This document shows positions 21,623 through 34,300 of a stretch of DNA of 64,000 bases, in pieces (the first letter of the stretch is position 1; the number at the start of each line of letters is the position of its first letter). A program made the translations under genes and the position numbers. The DNA is taken from positions 60,710,574 through 60,774,573 of the forward strand of contig NC_089272.1 of NCBI RefSeq assembly GCF_963678975.1, read 5' to 3'. The notes beneath the pieces are model-generated. The model was not told the origin of the DNA, ran no database searches, and saw only the letters and a program-made list of their open reading frames with translations. The DNA is from Dysidea avara. Its lineage: Eukaryota; Porifera; Demospongiae; Dictyoceratida; Dysideidae.

Positions 21623-24600
21623 TTTTTTGCATTTAGCGCAACCTTTTTTTCTGTATTATTATATAGAACTTATCATGTAACGTTTTTCTGATTCTGAACC
21701 TTTTTTGTGCAACATTCTTCTCTGAATGTTTGTTTGCCTCTCAATGTAAAATACTTTGACACCAACTTTTAGTATGTTAATAGCTAAGGGTAATTTTGGT
21801 GAGCTACATTGAGCTACATATAGCTGGAAATATGTACATGATATTATACTGTATTTATGTACATGATATTATACTGTATTTAAAGAGTAGATATTGTTTC
21901 AGCATTATAATAAGCTTAGAATGAGTATCCTTGCCATTGTCAGTCATTTGTCACTATGGCAGGCTTAATACACTGATGGATGTAGTACTGCTGGAGTGTA
22001 GGTGTGCTTGTAGTAAATTACACAACTTTGTACAGGTGGAAGTCACAATTTTACTTGAAAATGAAACATACTTAATAGAGAAACTCCTGCACTGTAGGGC
22101 AGGTACAATGCATTACTGTAGGGCAGGTATACTGATGCTATACATTATAATTTCTTTCTGTTGTCAGTTAAATCTCATGTCTACTATTATAAATTACATC
22201 ATCACCTGTGTGGTAATATCACATAGCTCTGCTGTTAAGCTTACCTGCTTGCATCACTGGCAGGATGCAGCTTCATGTTTAATGTGACATCACCATGCAT
22301 ACATAAAGTTTAATGCTTGCATGGTTTTCATTACACTTATTAATAAATATAATAGTTAATGTGGAGATGGTAGCAAAGGGTAATTTTAAGATTAATGTCA
22401 TGTAACTATGCATGCAGGCAAGTCCTGCACTGTAGGGAAGGTACCAATGCTATAGTCATTTCTTTTTGATGCTGGTCAGTGAGTTAAAAGTCATTGAATG
22501 ATGTTACAGGTATCACCTGCATATAGGTACATGTACACACCTGTCTGGTGTGTACACATTACTATAGTTGTCTTTAGCTTAAAAGGCTTAATTGTTAAAG
22601 GGTTCATGCAGTACTACATGCATGGTCACAAAATTTCAGTACAATATATATATTTCAGGCCTAATATATATCACCATAATATGCATGCATGCTGTGTGAA
22701 TACGTGGTGCTGATATTTAACACTTATGACTTTTAGGTAGTGTGGACATGGTCCTGCACGTATAGGGCAGGTACCAATGCTAGTTCTATATAAAGACAGG
22801 TGAATCTCCTTTGGCATGTATTGAACAACAGTGCTACACAGGGTGTAGTGAGTCTAATGTTTGAATATTTAATGTTTATTGGGTAACCTCATCAGTTCTA
22901 TGAACTGTTTCTCAGCAGTGCAAAATGTACAATATTAGCTTAAAAGCAGATTTTAAAAGTGACAAAAAAGAACTCATCAAGATTAGCAGTACTAATGTAG
23001 GGGGTAAATTTTTGTTCGATTGTTTTGTTGATGATAATACTGGAAAATATTGCATGATAAACCTTGGTCACGTGTAACCACAAAGACTGGCTCAAAAAAT
23101 GAAACTACTGTGGGCATGGCAAGGGTGAGAAATACAAAAATATAATATTATATGCTATTAAACTACAAGGTTCTAAGTATAGTACGTAGCCACTCAGCTT
23201 GTGCCATAACTATCTTTTGGGATGCTGTGATGAACATTTTTGAGGCATAGCTATCTAGAATATGCCTCACTGATGCCTTTGATGTTGGTAAGTCCTTAAA
23301 ATGGAGGACATTCCAAGTATTCTTAGTAGAAAATTGTTCATAATGCACCAACACACTAATTTTGAGGGTTTCGTATATAGTCGTCAGGAATTTTCAGGTG
23401 ATTTAGTTATACCACTATTTGCTGGTATATACTCCACCTTACTGCACTTATGAGACTGAGCCTGTGAGAAATGATGTTTAGAATCCAATGGACATGTCAA
23501 CTCAATTAATGTCATACTGAAAGTGATGGTACTATGGATGACTATGTCTGGTCTAAAAGGTGTCACCGGTAGCTACATTCGTTGGAATTGTAGTCAGAGG
23601 TGACTTACTACAGTAACTCGCAGGTTGGGAAAATCAGCAAAGGTATACTTATTGACATAACTTATGGGCATACTTCATTATTTATGGAAGTACAGTTCTG
23701 TCAACGTATTTGTATTTATGCTGACTAGACATTTGCTTAGAAAATGAGCAGTAGTGGAGTGTGAAGAATCATATAAAATACATTTAGTATTGCACTGAAT
23801 ATTCCACTGACACGAATTCATTGCAGTTGGTAATGTGCCAAAAGCTGCCTGTAGAAGAAAGGACAATTGACTTGATGGAGACCAGACAATAACTGCTTCC
23901 AGGTAGATTCTACAAGGTGTCAAGTTCAATAGAGTCTGCAAATTTAGATTGAACAGAAAGCGTTTGGAGATGGTCTTGATGTTTGAGTTTGGCTTCTCTT
24001 GACACATAGCTAAGCAGCAGATGCATGGATAATGAAGGTATCACACTTGAAGCATTTCATGGGAGATTCAGCTATTCTTTCCTGCAATCTAAAGTACAAG
24101 TCGAAAATAGCATCTCTATCCAAAACAGTTGCACCAACCGATATTTATGGCCATTTTTGGTAGTATTGGATTAGCAATGTGTGTCTGGTTTTGGATTCCA
24201 TTCATACACTGATTTTTATGTGCGTTTTTGCATGCGTACATGCTCTTGTGCATGCTTCCATGCAAGCATTTCATTATTCCATGTGAGCTTGGAGAAAGAT
24301 AGAAGAGTAATTGCTATCATATTAATACAGCCTTTATTTCCTATATTAGATGTTTTTAACATACATATGTAGTTTAATAAAAAATGGAAATAGAGATCGC
24401 TGTAAAACCCATGAAGCAAGGAAGAATTTCATAGGTAACAATGTAAACCACTCTGCAAAAACTATAGGTGACTGCTCTATAAGAGTACTTTATCCTGGTC
24501 ACGTGCACTAATCCATCTACCTTGCAACTAAGTTTTCAGCATGAGCCATCAAGAAAACTTTATTATACACATCAGGGCTACTATTTTCTAGTGATGCAAA

Positions 24601-24936
24601 ATTACTACAGTCAGAGCTTTTTCTTCTTGGCAGCCTTCCAATTGAAGAAGCTTCTCTACCTTCATACAAGATGATGTAGTAACAGCCAATTCTTCCTGAT
24701 TATTCCTATTGTACCTAGAAACCAAATTATATTATTATGTTATGACACAGTTCAGATTTTTCCCACAATATTTGCATGTTCTCTTGTCCAAAAGAATTTC
24801 TGATGTATATGTAGTAGGTTTTTAGCATGCTATAAATTTACTAGTGACCTTTCGGCTGAAATGCTAAAATTGGCTAGTGTAAGTTACCATTGAAACACAT
24901 ATTTCTGGTTAATGTAGCTCACTTTACACAATCATA
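21623..24936. other. Intergenic with a short dispersed repeat
   Basis: No gene recognised. A 25-base unit (ATGTACATGATATTATACTG) is tandemly doubled at about 21,832-21,881. A motif like CCTGCACTGTAGGGCAGGTA recurs near 22,086, 22,118, 22,427 and 22,752, spaced irregularly; its first half can pair with its second. The 118-codon frame at 21,931-22,287 overlaps these copies and is not called. Confidence 0.45.
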
Positions 24937-25195
24937 ATATGTGACTGGGCCTGCGATAATAGGGCATGTGGGCACATGATTTTTGCCTACTTTTTCAAAA
25001 TTCCATTGTACATAACTTTTCGTACAAGTATGGTATGGCAATGACATTGTCAGCTCTTAGTAAGCATTTATGTGACATTATGATGCAACTTACAGAATGC
25101 AAATATTCTGTTCCAATACTGAGATATGACCTGTAGAGTGACGAGGTGTAGTTTGTGCCCACATGCCCTATTTTCGCAGGCCCGGTCACATATAT
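24937..25195. mobile_element. 259-bp MITE, ATATGTGACC ends
   Basis: Inverted ends of about 38 bases: both read inward as ATATGTGACTGGGCCTGCGA or ATATGTGACCGGGCCTGCGA, then AATAGGGCATGTGGGCA. A different MITE at 62,148-62,382 shares the terminal ATATGTGACC, suggesting a common transposase. Confidence 0.8.
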
Positions 25196-25891
25196 GCAGT
25201 AATCAGCCTCCATCGACTGATGGTGGTTGTTTTGGTAAGTGTACAGGGTTCCATGCAGAGTTTAATATTTTCTTCAACTTGATTGTATCATTATCGTTCA
25301 TTACATACAGTTAGCATGTACTAAGTCTCTAAGGCTTTGGGGAGCTCTGCAACAAACATGTTGAATGAAATAAAACACAAGAATTTTCACTTTAGTGAAC
25401 TTATAAAATCAGGCAAAGGGATCTTGTACTATCACATGCTCTCCTAGCCTGTCTGGAAGTGGAGGTGTAGGAGTCTAAACTATAGAAGCAATAGTTTGAA
25501 CCTATTAATTATATCACGGGTGGGTTGAGAGGGTTAAGAATACTGTGTGCTAGATTGAGATGCTCTATAGAGTGGTCAATTCAGTATACTCTGATAGAAC
25601 ATGTACAGTCATTTCTGCTCTAATAGAAAAACTTTCAAGTACAGTATTATATACTCTATGCTTTTATGAAGTAATGTTTCTTTTGATGGCTCTATGGGGT
25701 ACAGTACAGTTGATTGTTCTAATAAGACCTACAGTTCAGTCATCTATATAGGGTGCAGCCAGTTTGTGTCAATCTCTTTCAGTTGATTTACAGAGAATTA
25801 TATAGGTGTGCAATTATCTAGATATATTCAATTATTGATATATTGCAACTTGCAAGGCTTATTAAGATAAGGATTTTATTTATGTAGATAT
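25196..25891. other. Intergenic, no gene seen
   Basis: AT-rich sequence between the MITE and the LINE, with one degenerate CTCTATAGAGTGG motif near 25,560. Nothing else recognised. Confidence 0.4.
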
Positions 25892-28143
25892 TGGCATTTA
25901 AATACCGGATATCAGATGGTATTGACAACTCCAACTCTCCCACCACTTGGACATTTGTAAAATTTTCGCTTCATAGTTAACTTTGCTGGTTACATTAACG
26001 CTCCATTTTTCTTACTGATTATTATTCTCCATCTACTCCAATCAATAGTTTATGGGAAGAGTTTAAGAATGTATGTCATAAGTGCCTTAGCACAATTCCA
26101 ACTAAACAAATAACATCTAGTGCCAAGAAACCGTGGATTAATCGTCATATCAGATCTTTATCTCGTCGTAAACATCGATTGTACAAACGTGCTCGCCAAT
26201 CTGGTTTGTCATTAGATTGGTTACAGTATAACCTAATTAAAAAGGAGTCACAACAGCAATGTCGAAGAGCATATAATAATTATATTTATAATCTGGCCGG
26301 ACAAGGAAGATCAGTTTCAAAGAAATTGTGGTCGTTTATCAAATCACAAAGGAATGATCACTGTGGTGTGGCAACTCTACAGGATGATGGAATTGTTTTT
26401 AGTGACCCACAAGGCAAGGCAGATTTAATCAATGAGGCTTTTACCACGGTCTTCACAAGTGAGGACACATCAACGGTGCCTGTTCTAGATGGCACACCAT
26501 ACCCAGAAATGCCTCCCATAGACATCAGTACAGAGGGCATTATTCATCTTTTAGAGAATCTTGATACATCTAAAGCTCCTGGCCCTGATAAGGTTCCAAC
26601 TAGACTTCTAAAGGAACTTGCTTTTGAGTTTGGACCCATCTTATCTGTGATTTACAAGGCATCATTGGAACAAGGTCAATTACCTCATGATTGGAAGAAT
26701 GCAAATGTGGTTCCAATATATAAGAAAGACGATAGGTCTTGCCCATTGAATTATCGGCCGGTTTCCCTAACATGCATATGCTGTAAAGTGTTCGAGCATA
26801 TTATTAGTTCTAACATTTATAAACACCTGGAGGATAATAATATCTTATGCAATAATCAGAGTGGTTTTAGAAAGGGTCACTCTTGTGAAATCCAACTTCT
26901 ATCAACTGTGGATGACTTTCTACAAAATCTGAATTCAGGCTTGCAAACTGATGTGCTGTTACTAGATTTTAAGAAAGCGTTCGATAAAGTTCCACACCAA
27001 CGTCTGTGCCATAAGTTATCACATTATGGGATTCGTAACAATACCCTCAATTGGATTCAGAATTTTCTGACAAATAGAACTCAACAAGTGATTATAAATG
27101 GATATAGCAGTAGCCCTAGTAATGTGATATCTGGAGTCCCTCAGGGGACGGTCTTAGGGCCATTATTATTCCTCTGCTATATCAACGATCTACCCGGTAA
27201 TGTTAAATCATCTGTTAGGCTTTATGCTGATGACGTGTTGCTCTATCGAGCAATACATTCTGCTGCAGATCATGATATTTTACAACAAGACCTGCATTCA
27301 CTAACACAATGGGCAAAAACATGGCAAATGACGTTTAATTTATCCAAATGTGAGCTACTGCGCATTACAAACAAACAAAACCCCTCAAGGTATTGTTATC
27401 ATATGGATGGTGAGGAGGTGAGATCAGTGCCTAATGCAAAGTATTTGGGAGTTATTCTGGATGAGCATTTAACATTTAATGAACATATTAAGAAAATTGT
27501 TAATAAAGCAAACCAAGTTAGGGTTTTTTTACAAAGAAACATTAGTTCTTGCCCAGCTAGGGTGAAAGAAGCCTGCTATATATCTATGGTGAGACCAGTT
27601 GTTGAATATTCTAGTGTTGTGTGGTCACCTTTTACAAATAAAAACATAAACTTAGTTGAGTCGGTGCAGCGTAGAGCCGCAAGATTTGTGATTGGTGATT
27701 ATGGTTTTATGTCTAGTGTCACAGGGATGTTAAACTTTCTTGGATGGACATCTTTGGAGTGTAGGCGAGAAATCTCACGGGTTATCATGCTTTTTAAAAT
27801 ATTACATAATGAAACATCCATTTCCAGTTACCACCTTCCTATGCCAATAACCACATGTACAAGAGGGCACTCTTACAGATTCAGACAGGTATCAGCCCAC
27901 TTAAACATTTATTTGCACTCTTTTTTCCCTGCCACTATCAAAATATGGAACAGCCTCCCAGCTACTGCAATTGAAGCAACCAATGTAGATGACTTTCAGA
28001 AAAGGATTGTAGACTATTTTTGTATTAATCCAGCTATATAGTCTAAAATGTTGTACATTTTGTTTTCTTGCATGTATCTGTGCTTTATACTCCCTAATGG
28101 AGGTCTGCACAGTATTAATAATAAATAAAAAAAAAAAAAAAAA
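25892..28143 (+). mobile_element. 5'-truncated non-LTR retrotransposon (CR1/Jockey-like LINE)
   Basis: The element holds one long reverse-transcriptase frame (25,999-28,041), a short 3' UTR and an A-rich tail (AATAATAAATAAAA from about 28,118). TATGTAGATAT (25,881-25,891) before it and TATGTAAATAT (28,144-28,154) after it form a candidate 11-bp target duplication with one difference. The endonuclease half that should precede the reverse transcriptase is missing, as expected from incomplete reverse transcription. Two stops lie in the short stretch upstream of the open frame. Confidence 0.85.
25999..28041 (+). CDS. Reverse transcriptase of a CR1/Jockey-like LINE (partial ORF2)
   Basis: RNA-directed DNA polymerase that would copy the element's RNA at a nicked chromosomal site. 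The open frame is 680 codons with no internal stop; it begins after a TAA rather than at an ATG, because the 5' part is lost. In order: a PWINRHIR...RKHRLYKRA linker region typical of LINE ORF2, APGPDKVP, NYRPVSLTC, QSGFRKGHSC, LLDFKKAFDKVPH, GVPQGTVLGPLLF and the catalytic YADD. The C-terminal part contains RRAARFV and ends WNSLP...VDDFQKRI. The polymerase residues are all present. The uninterrupted frame suggests a fairly young insertion, but without the endonuclease it cannot move by itself. Confidence 0.9.
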   Translation, partial: RSIFLTDYYSPSTPINSLWEEFKNVCHKCLSTIPTKQITSSAKKPWINRHIRSLSRRKHRLYKRARQSGLSLDWLQYNLIKKESQQQCRRAYNNYIYNLAGQGRSVSKKLWSFIKSQRNDHCGVATLQDDGIVFSDPQGKADLINEAFTTVFTSEDTSTVPVLDGTPYPEMPPIDISTEGIIHLLENLDTSKAPGPDKVPTRLLKELAFEFGPILSVIYKASLEQGQLPHDWKNANVVPIYKKDDRSCPLNYRPVSLTCICCKVFEHIISSNIYKHLEDNNILCNNQSGFRKGHSCEIQLLSTVDDFLQNLNSGLQTDVLLLDFKKAFDKVPHQRLCHKLSHYGIRNNTLNWIQNFLTNRTQQVIINGYSSSPSNVISGVPQGTVLGPLLFLCYINDLPGNVKSSVRLYADDVLLYRAIHSAADHDILQQDLHSLTQWAKTWQMTFNLSKCELLRITNKQNPSRYCYHMDGEEVRSVPNAKYLGVILDEHLTFNEHIKKIVNKANQVRVFLQRNISSCPARVKEACYISMVRPVVEYSSVVWSPFTNKNINLVESVQRRAARFVIGDYGFMSSVTGMLNFLGWTSLECRREISRVIMLFKILHNETSISSYHLPMPITTCTRGHSYRFRQVSAHLNIYLHSFFPATIKIWNSLPATAIEATNVDDFQKRIVDYFCINPAI

Positions 28144-28154
28144 TATGTAAATAT

Positions 28155-28739
28155 CTAGATACAGTATGTTAAGTGTATTCAAAGTAAGATTAATATTAAG
28201 AGCCTTGCTTGTAGACAAGCAGAGCTGTGTTCTTACACAGTGATGCCCTTTGGTATTTGCCAGTGGTTCCCTTCATGGAGTAAATACACAGTGTATCTGT
28301 GGTAAAGAATTCATTATTCTCTGCAGATCATACCTTGAGCCATCCTACTGGAGGCTTATCCCTGTTTTGTGCTGTTGCTCATACCCTACTTTCCCAATGG
28401 TTGCAAAAAAAGTGACAGCATGTTGTTAATACAAGAAATCCTACATCATAACAGCCTCCATCATTACGTGATGGAATCCAACTAATAAAAATGTGTTTTG
28501 CTTCTGTTTGTCAATTTAATCTGACTAGAAAACTGTGAGAAAGCTACACTGTAATAACACAAGCTTGGGAATGCATCTTTAACTGAAATACGTATTGTGA
28601 AATGCAGAATTAAGGAACTTACAGGGAGCCAAGAATTTAATAGCTTGCTTCACCCTAATAGATCTATTAAATTTTGAACCATTTTAATATTGTCATTGAC
28701 TGGGGGGCTGTGCCCTCAGACCCCTGCATTTGTAATCAA
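28155..28739. other. Intergenic, no gene seen
   Basis: Nothing recognised except the dispersed G-run/C-run motif near 28,696-28,725 (GGGGGGCTGTGCCC...CAGACCCCTGCA). Confidence 0.4.
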
Positions 28740-29540
28740 ATCTTGAAAAACCCTGGCTATACTCCTACAGTTGTATGTACCAGCACTCATTGCAAAGCAG
28801 TGATTTGGGATAGGCCTAGGGTAAGCAAAATTTGGAGAGCCTCTAAAGGAAGTAAAGTTACACACCTCTTGATAATTTATAGACATAATGCTTGTACATT
28901 AATAGGGTCAACCTGAAACACAAAAATCTATGGTGTAAACCAACTGGCTTCTGCACACATTAATAAGCTCTACTGATGTGGAATCATTAGAAAGATTGGT
29001 TATGGTGACACCATCTCATGTTAGTACACTATAGTGTCAGATGAAGGATTAACATTGCATCCATGACTGTTAACAAAAATATCCCTCCCCTACTCTCAAG
29101 AGTCGTTAGGCCTTCTACAGGGTAACATACAAATAAATTATACAGTATGTAAATCTTCCTTAGTAATAATTATGCAGAGTGTTGCTGTTGTACATGTATG
29201 TTCTATATACTAGATTATTTGTAATTTAATTGCCTATCAAATACTATATGTAGCCAAATTGGGGTGTCAATTCACTAGCCCATACATCTAACCATTAGCA
29301 CTTGATATCTTCATGGCTAAAAATGGACAAACGTCATTGGCTGAGAATTTGACTGAAGGTAGTTTAGCAGTGTTCCATACCAAGCAACCATACCATGAAA
29401 ATGCTGCATAGCTACCTCAGTAGGTATGCACATTGTATGAAGCATGTATAGATATGATTACTACATATTTTGAAACATTTCCTATTCACCAAAACACTTG
29501 CTCATCTTACTACAAAGGTTACACCTACTACAAAGTTAAG
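28740..29540 (-). pseudogene. Decayed partial duplicate of the GPI-anchored Ig/FN3 gene
   Basis: Three stretches match the neighbouring minus-strand gene in order and orientation. About 28,760-28,870 matches 32,925-33,030 (end of Ig3 exon and its splice acceptor; shared TTTGGGATAGG). About 28,945-29,080 matches 33,135-33,265 (Ig2 exon; shared ATGGTGACACCATCT / ATGGTAACACCATCT). About 29,330-29,540 matches intron sequence at 34,110-34,370 (shared CCATACCAAGCA and CTACAAAG-GTACACC). Intervening parts have been lost. Frames are broken throughout. Because intron sequence is included, the copy arose by DNA duplication and not by retroposition. Confidence 0.75.
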
Positions 29541-30366
29541 ATTGTTGCACTATAGTGTAGGTATGCAGGTCATGCTACCAATCTCCTCGTGGTGGGCCTG
29601 GTAGCATGCCACTCTGGTGGTGTGGTTAATAGTAGCAGCCCTGGACCTGAGTGGAAACCAAGCAGGATCAGGCTGCCTTGGCCTTGCAAGCCCACTGAGC
29701 ACACATTACATTTAAGAAGAGACTCAGGTCCCTGCTATTGTCAGTATAGCCCATCCACTCTCCTTGGTAATCCATTGATTTATCTGGCCTAAATAAATCA
29801 CTTATGGGTGGATGTTTCCCATGGGACCAGATTGAAGAAGAATCTGGGACAGGCAGTCAAGAAGCTATGCAGGTCAATTTCAATATTCAATCTGACCACT
29901 GTCAGCAAGCACGATTTTATACCAGCTGTTTTAATCGTGCAGGATTATAAACCTAAAAGGTTGCACAGCTTCTCAAGCTCACAGAGATACTTAACTTGTG
30001 TAGTATGTATCATTAGAACTATAGTACATATAGCTAACACATTAAAATACTTTACAAACATGTCCAAAGCTCTTTTACATCAGTCTGCAAGTAGATATTT
30101 TAATGTTTATACAACATATATACAACATACAAAAATTAAGTACAAGTATAATACTACTGTAGATTATTACATTACAACTATATAATAATAGTATGTACAA
30201 GCTTTGTATTCATAATACTGTCTTGAGATGGGGAAGTACAAATAACACAGATTCAGAAATAAATATATCATTGACAAGCATTCATAATGTACGTATGTAC
30301 GCAGATGGCTATATTATTACAATTAGTGTAAGTTAAAAAGTTAAATTACAAATAAATGACATTTTC
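29541..30366. other. 3' flank of the GPI-anchored gene, no separate gene seen
   Basis: A somewhat GC-richer block at 29,575-29,800 has a 67-codon frame on the plus strand; its proline/tryptophan-rich translation recalls the start of some LINE ORF1 proteins, but the match is too weak to call. The rest is AT-rich and probably includes the 3' UTR of the minus-strand gene. Confidence 0.35.
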
Positions 30367-30449
30367 TTATAATAGAGTTATGATCGTCAGAAGTGCGATT
30401 AGTCCCAATAATGGAGAAGTGGTGGAGGCCTTTGATTCACTTGACACTT
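30367..30449 (-). CDS. GPI gene exon 8: GPI-anchor signal
   Basis: Encodes VSSESKASTTSPLLGLIALL and a few more hydrophobic residues to the stop (30,367-30,369). Small serine-type residues before a hydrophobic run of about 14 that ends the protein fit GPI transfer; a membrane receptor would continue with charged residues. The acceptor TTTGTACAG suits the phase-1 donor of exon 7 exactly. Confidence 0.8.
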
Positions 30450-31257
30450 CTGTACAAAACAATGCAAACACATGATTATTCACATGAATATAGTACGATA
30501 GGTTATATAGTTTGGTAAAGGATAATATTGTTTATCCACGTTCTAGTAATTTTCCATCATTCTACTGAAGTCTGTTGACACAGCACAGGCAGAAAACACC
30601 AACGCTTATTAATTGTGTATAGTACATTGGTAGATTCTATTATATGGTAATGCTCGTACTGTTATCTTTTGTGCAACATTCTACACACAGCTAGCGTCAG
30701 AAATCATTATGAATTACACTTTTATTTCAGATAAATTTCTGTACAGAATAAAATTCATACAAACCATTAAAGCTAGCTAGTAACACAAGTGTACAGATAG
30801 GCATGTTTCAAAGTGAGACTATAGGGTGGAGGAAGACCTCTACGTTATTCAGACAGTGTGTACTCAAATTGATTTTTAAGCTGCATAATATTACAATATT
30901 TAATTAAAATTTAATAGCACATGCTGTATTCTTTTGTTGCACGGTTTATATTTACATTCCTCGGTAGACTAAATTCAACAGCAGCAACTATAGGATGATA
31001 GAATCGCTACATAATCTGGTTGAAGGGTTTTGCATGGTTATGAGGAGATTAAATGGTGGGAACATTTGTGTCAAGTAAATGGTACCAATTGGCCTACCAA
31101 TCACCTCATAACTAATGAGTGGCTTTGTAAGGAGATAAGGAATACAGGAGAATAGATCACATACTGCATGAAGTGTGTTCTGTTCCTGTGGTTAGGATTA
31201 CAAAATCAATGGTACGTGCCTGACGTCTCAGATCAATTTGTGCACTGAAAATACGTA

Positions 31258-31353
<96 letters not shown>

Positions 31354-34300
31354 GTTGTCATATTACGGGTAAAGTGATTCATATTTGCTCCATGTATTGT
31401 ACTTTACAGTTTTACAGTGTAATGCTATACTCTCTCTCACACACACACACACACACATGCACACGCACACACACATACACGCACACGTGCACACACACAG
31501 ACACACACATGCACACACACATGCACGCACACACATACACAAGCACACACACACACACATACCACAGATCTTAACTTACCATGATGATACTCTGTTGACA
31601 ACTGAGGTGACGACAAGTTTTCTTTATTCATGGCAACAATGGTAATTTGATATCTGCCACCTACAATGTTACTGACTACTACCACACTGTTGCTACCAGG
31701 GACTGTCACTGATGTGTGATTTTGTGGTGAATTGTCATCACCCAATATTGAGTACGCAATCTGTAAAACAGGAGAGATTTTTAATAAGGGAATATTAACA
31801 TAGTCCAGCAAAGAATTGAAAATGTTTGGTGGAGAACTGATCATAAATCTGGGAAAATAGGCCTGCAGTGATGGATTGCTAAATAGTTATAGAGAGTTTC
31901 CATCTAACCAAATGAAACAAACCTTATCCACCATTACTTTTCCCAATGCGTATTATTGTGTATGCATACGATAGTTATAGCACTTACTGTAAATCTAGTA
32001 ATGTCTGCTCCACCAGTGGAATTCACATCCCATGTGATACGAATTGCATTTTCACTTATTTTTTCAGCAATTAAGGATGATAATGTGGGATCTAGTAGAA
32101 AAAAGTTTCCGTTAGTGTATGGGGCAACTTTATAGCATACAATATCATTCCATACATTTCGGCAAGCCTGTTTGCCAATCACCTATAAGTTAAATAATCT
32201 GATAACTGGCAGGTTCAAATAAGATTGCTAAAATTGTATGCTAAGAAAGGGGTTAAATTTGTAGCCATTTTTTTTTCTAAATAAAGCCTTTTACATTATA
32301 CAGTTCATACTATAACAGGCTTGTACATACACAATATAAACTTACATGTTGCTCTCGTTCTGACAGTAATGTTCTCAGCCAAATTTCCATCTCCCAGTTG
32401 GTTACTAGCTCTTACCGATACAGAATACATTGTGCCTGGATAAAGGCTGGTGGCATTAAATGATGTCAAGCTGGTAGGATAGAATTTTGTTGGTCTCATG
32501 TGCCGAGTGACTGCCACAGTGTAGGTAAGGATTGTATCAATACAACCTCCATTGTCCTCAGGTGGAGCCCAGCTGATGTATAGGTGCTTACTTCCTTCCT
32601 CTGTTTGGATGTTTTGAGGAACACCAGGAGTATCTAGTTTGAAGAAACATTATATATGTAGTCAAATCAACACATACAATAAGTGAGGTTTGCGTAGATT
32701 ATGTTATGAACATTTATAAAATTAATTGTTACTCACTTGCAAACTGTAGATAAGCTGTTGACATGGCATCTGGATTCACTCCATTGCTTGCCACACATGT
32801 AATATTTATTGAATCACTCTTAGTACCTCTAACAATAGTAACAGCATTATCAATCACTCCTTGTGATGCATCTCCACCACTTAATTGTAATGACACATCT
32901 GGTGTTGGAGTCCCTGCTACCCTAGACACTTCTGTACAGTTGTATGTTCCATTAGTTCCAACAAGAAAGCAAAGGTTTGGGATAGGGTCAACAAAAATTG
33001 GAGAGTCTGTTATAGGAGGTAAATATACACATAATACTTTATGATGATGACATTGTCCTTACATTTAACCATCAGACTGAAATGAAATTCTACGGTGCTG
33101 ATGTTATTAGAGATTGATAAGGTATAATTTCCAGACTGGCTCCTTCTGACATTGATGAGTTCTATTGATGTTGGGTCACTTGCAGTATTAGTTATGGTAA
33201 CACCATCTTGTTTTAGCACACTGGAATCAGGTGGAGGATTAGCAGTGACATCTACTGACAATGTAAAGTCCATCCCTTCTTCCATTGTGAATGCAGTATC
33301 CATTCCTTCAGCAATCTCTGGACCATCTACAGATACAGTAAAATACAGAGTGAATTTAAAATTCTCCAATACATCATAGTCAATATTAATGCTGTTGTTT
33401 TATATTTAAGCATACTGTATGGGAACTTACAAAATACAGTCACTTTTATAATTCCCATATCTTGCCCGGCAGTGCAAGTGATGGTAGTACCGTTGTCACC
33501 ACGGGTAGTTGCACGATATTGAAATAGCACTTCTTGTCCTCTACTGCCACTCAACCTTGTCACAATTCCAGTAGACACTTGATTATCATTTAGTGTTACA
33601 CTGATCATCTCCAGAGGATCAGCAGAAGGACCACAAGAGAAATTGAATGGATACCCTTCATTGACAAATATCAATTCTGGACTAAAAGGTAAAGCCAATA
33701 TTCCAGGATGGACTAAACAAACAAAAAATGAGAAACAATATAATTTAGTGTCACAGAATTTGATTATGTAAAGATACAGCTAATTAGTGAGTAGCAGCAC
33801 ATAAAACGTAAGGATTTTTACATTGTTAACATGTGCTATTAGATGCTACGTACTTCCACTGAATTGTGCATACACGATTACAAACTAGACCACACATATT
33901 CCAAAACAATTATGTCTTCCTCAATAGCAGTACTGTACTTTGGTATCCATTATGGTACACATGACCACATTCCAGTTTTGAATCTGGGAATCAATTGTAA
34001 TAATATTGGTGGTAGGGATGTATGTATTATACAATACAGTTATCAATTTATTTGCCCATACAATCTAATCATTTTTACTTTAGATGCCTTTGTGAACACA
34101 GGTCGTTGGTTAGAAATTTGAATCAAAAATAGTTTTGCAGTATTCCATACCAAGCAGCCATAGCCACTGTGCAAAATTCTAAAAGTAACCAGACAGGCGT
34201 TACATGCATACACAGCTACCTGAAGCAAGTGTACATGCATGGTGTTCATGTAACGTATGTATTATCCCAGATACCACTATTACTATTATTTTTTACTATG

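Noticed and set aside
21931-22287. 118-codon plus-strand frame
   Set aside because: Made up of dispersed CCTGCACTGTAGGGCAGG repeats and cysteine-rich only by composition.
29589-29792. Proline/tryptophan-rich frame resembling a LINE ORF1 start
   Set aside because: Only a faint likeness; no reverse-transcriptase remnant next to it and no second supporting motif.
31157-31844. Frames encoding long Arg-Glu, Cys-Val or His-Thr runs
   Set aside because: Translations of CT and CA microsatellites. Only the part from 31,580 on is a true exon.
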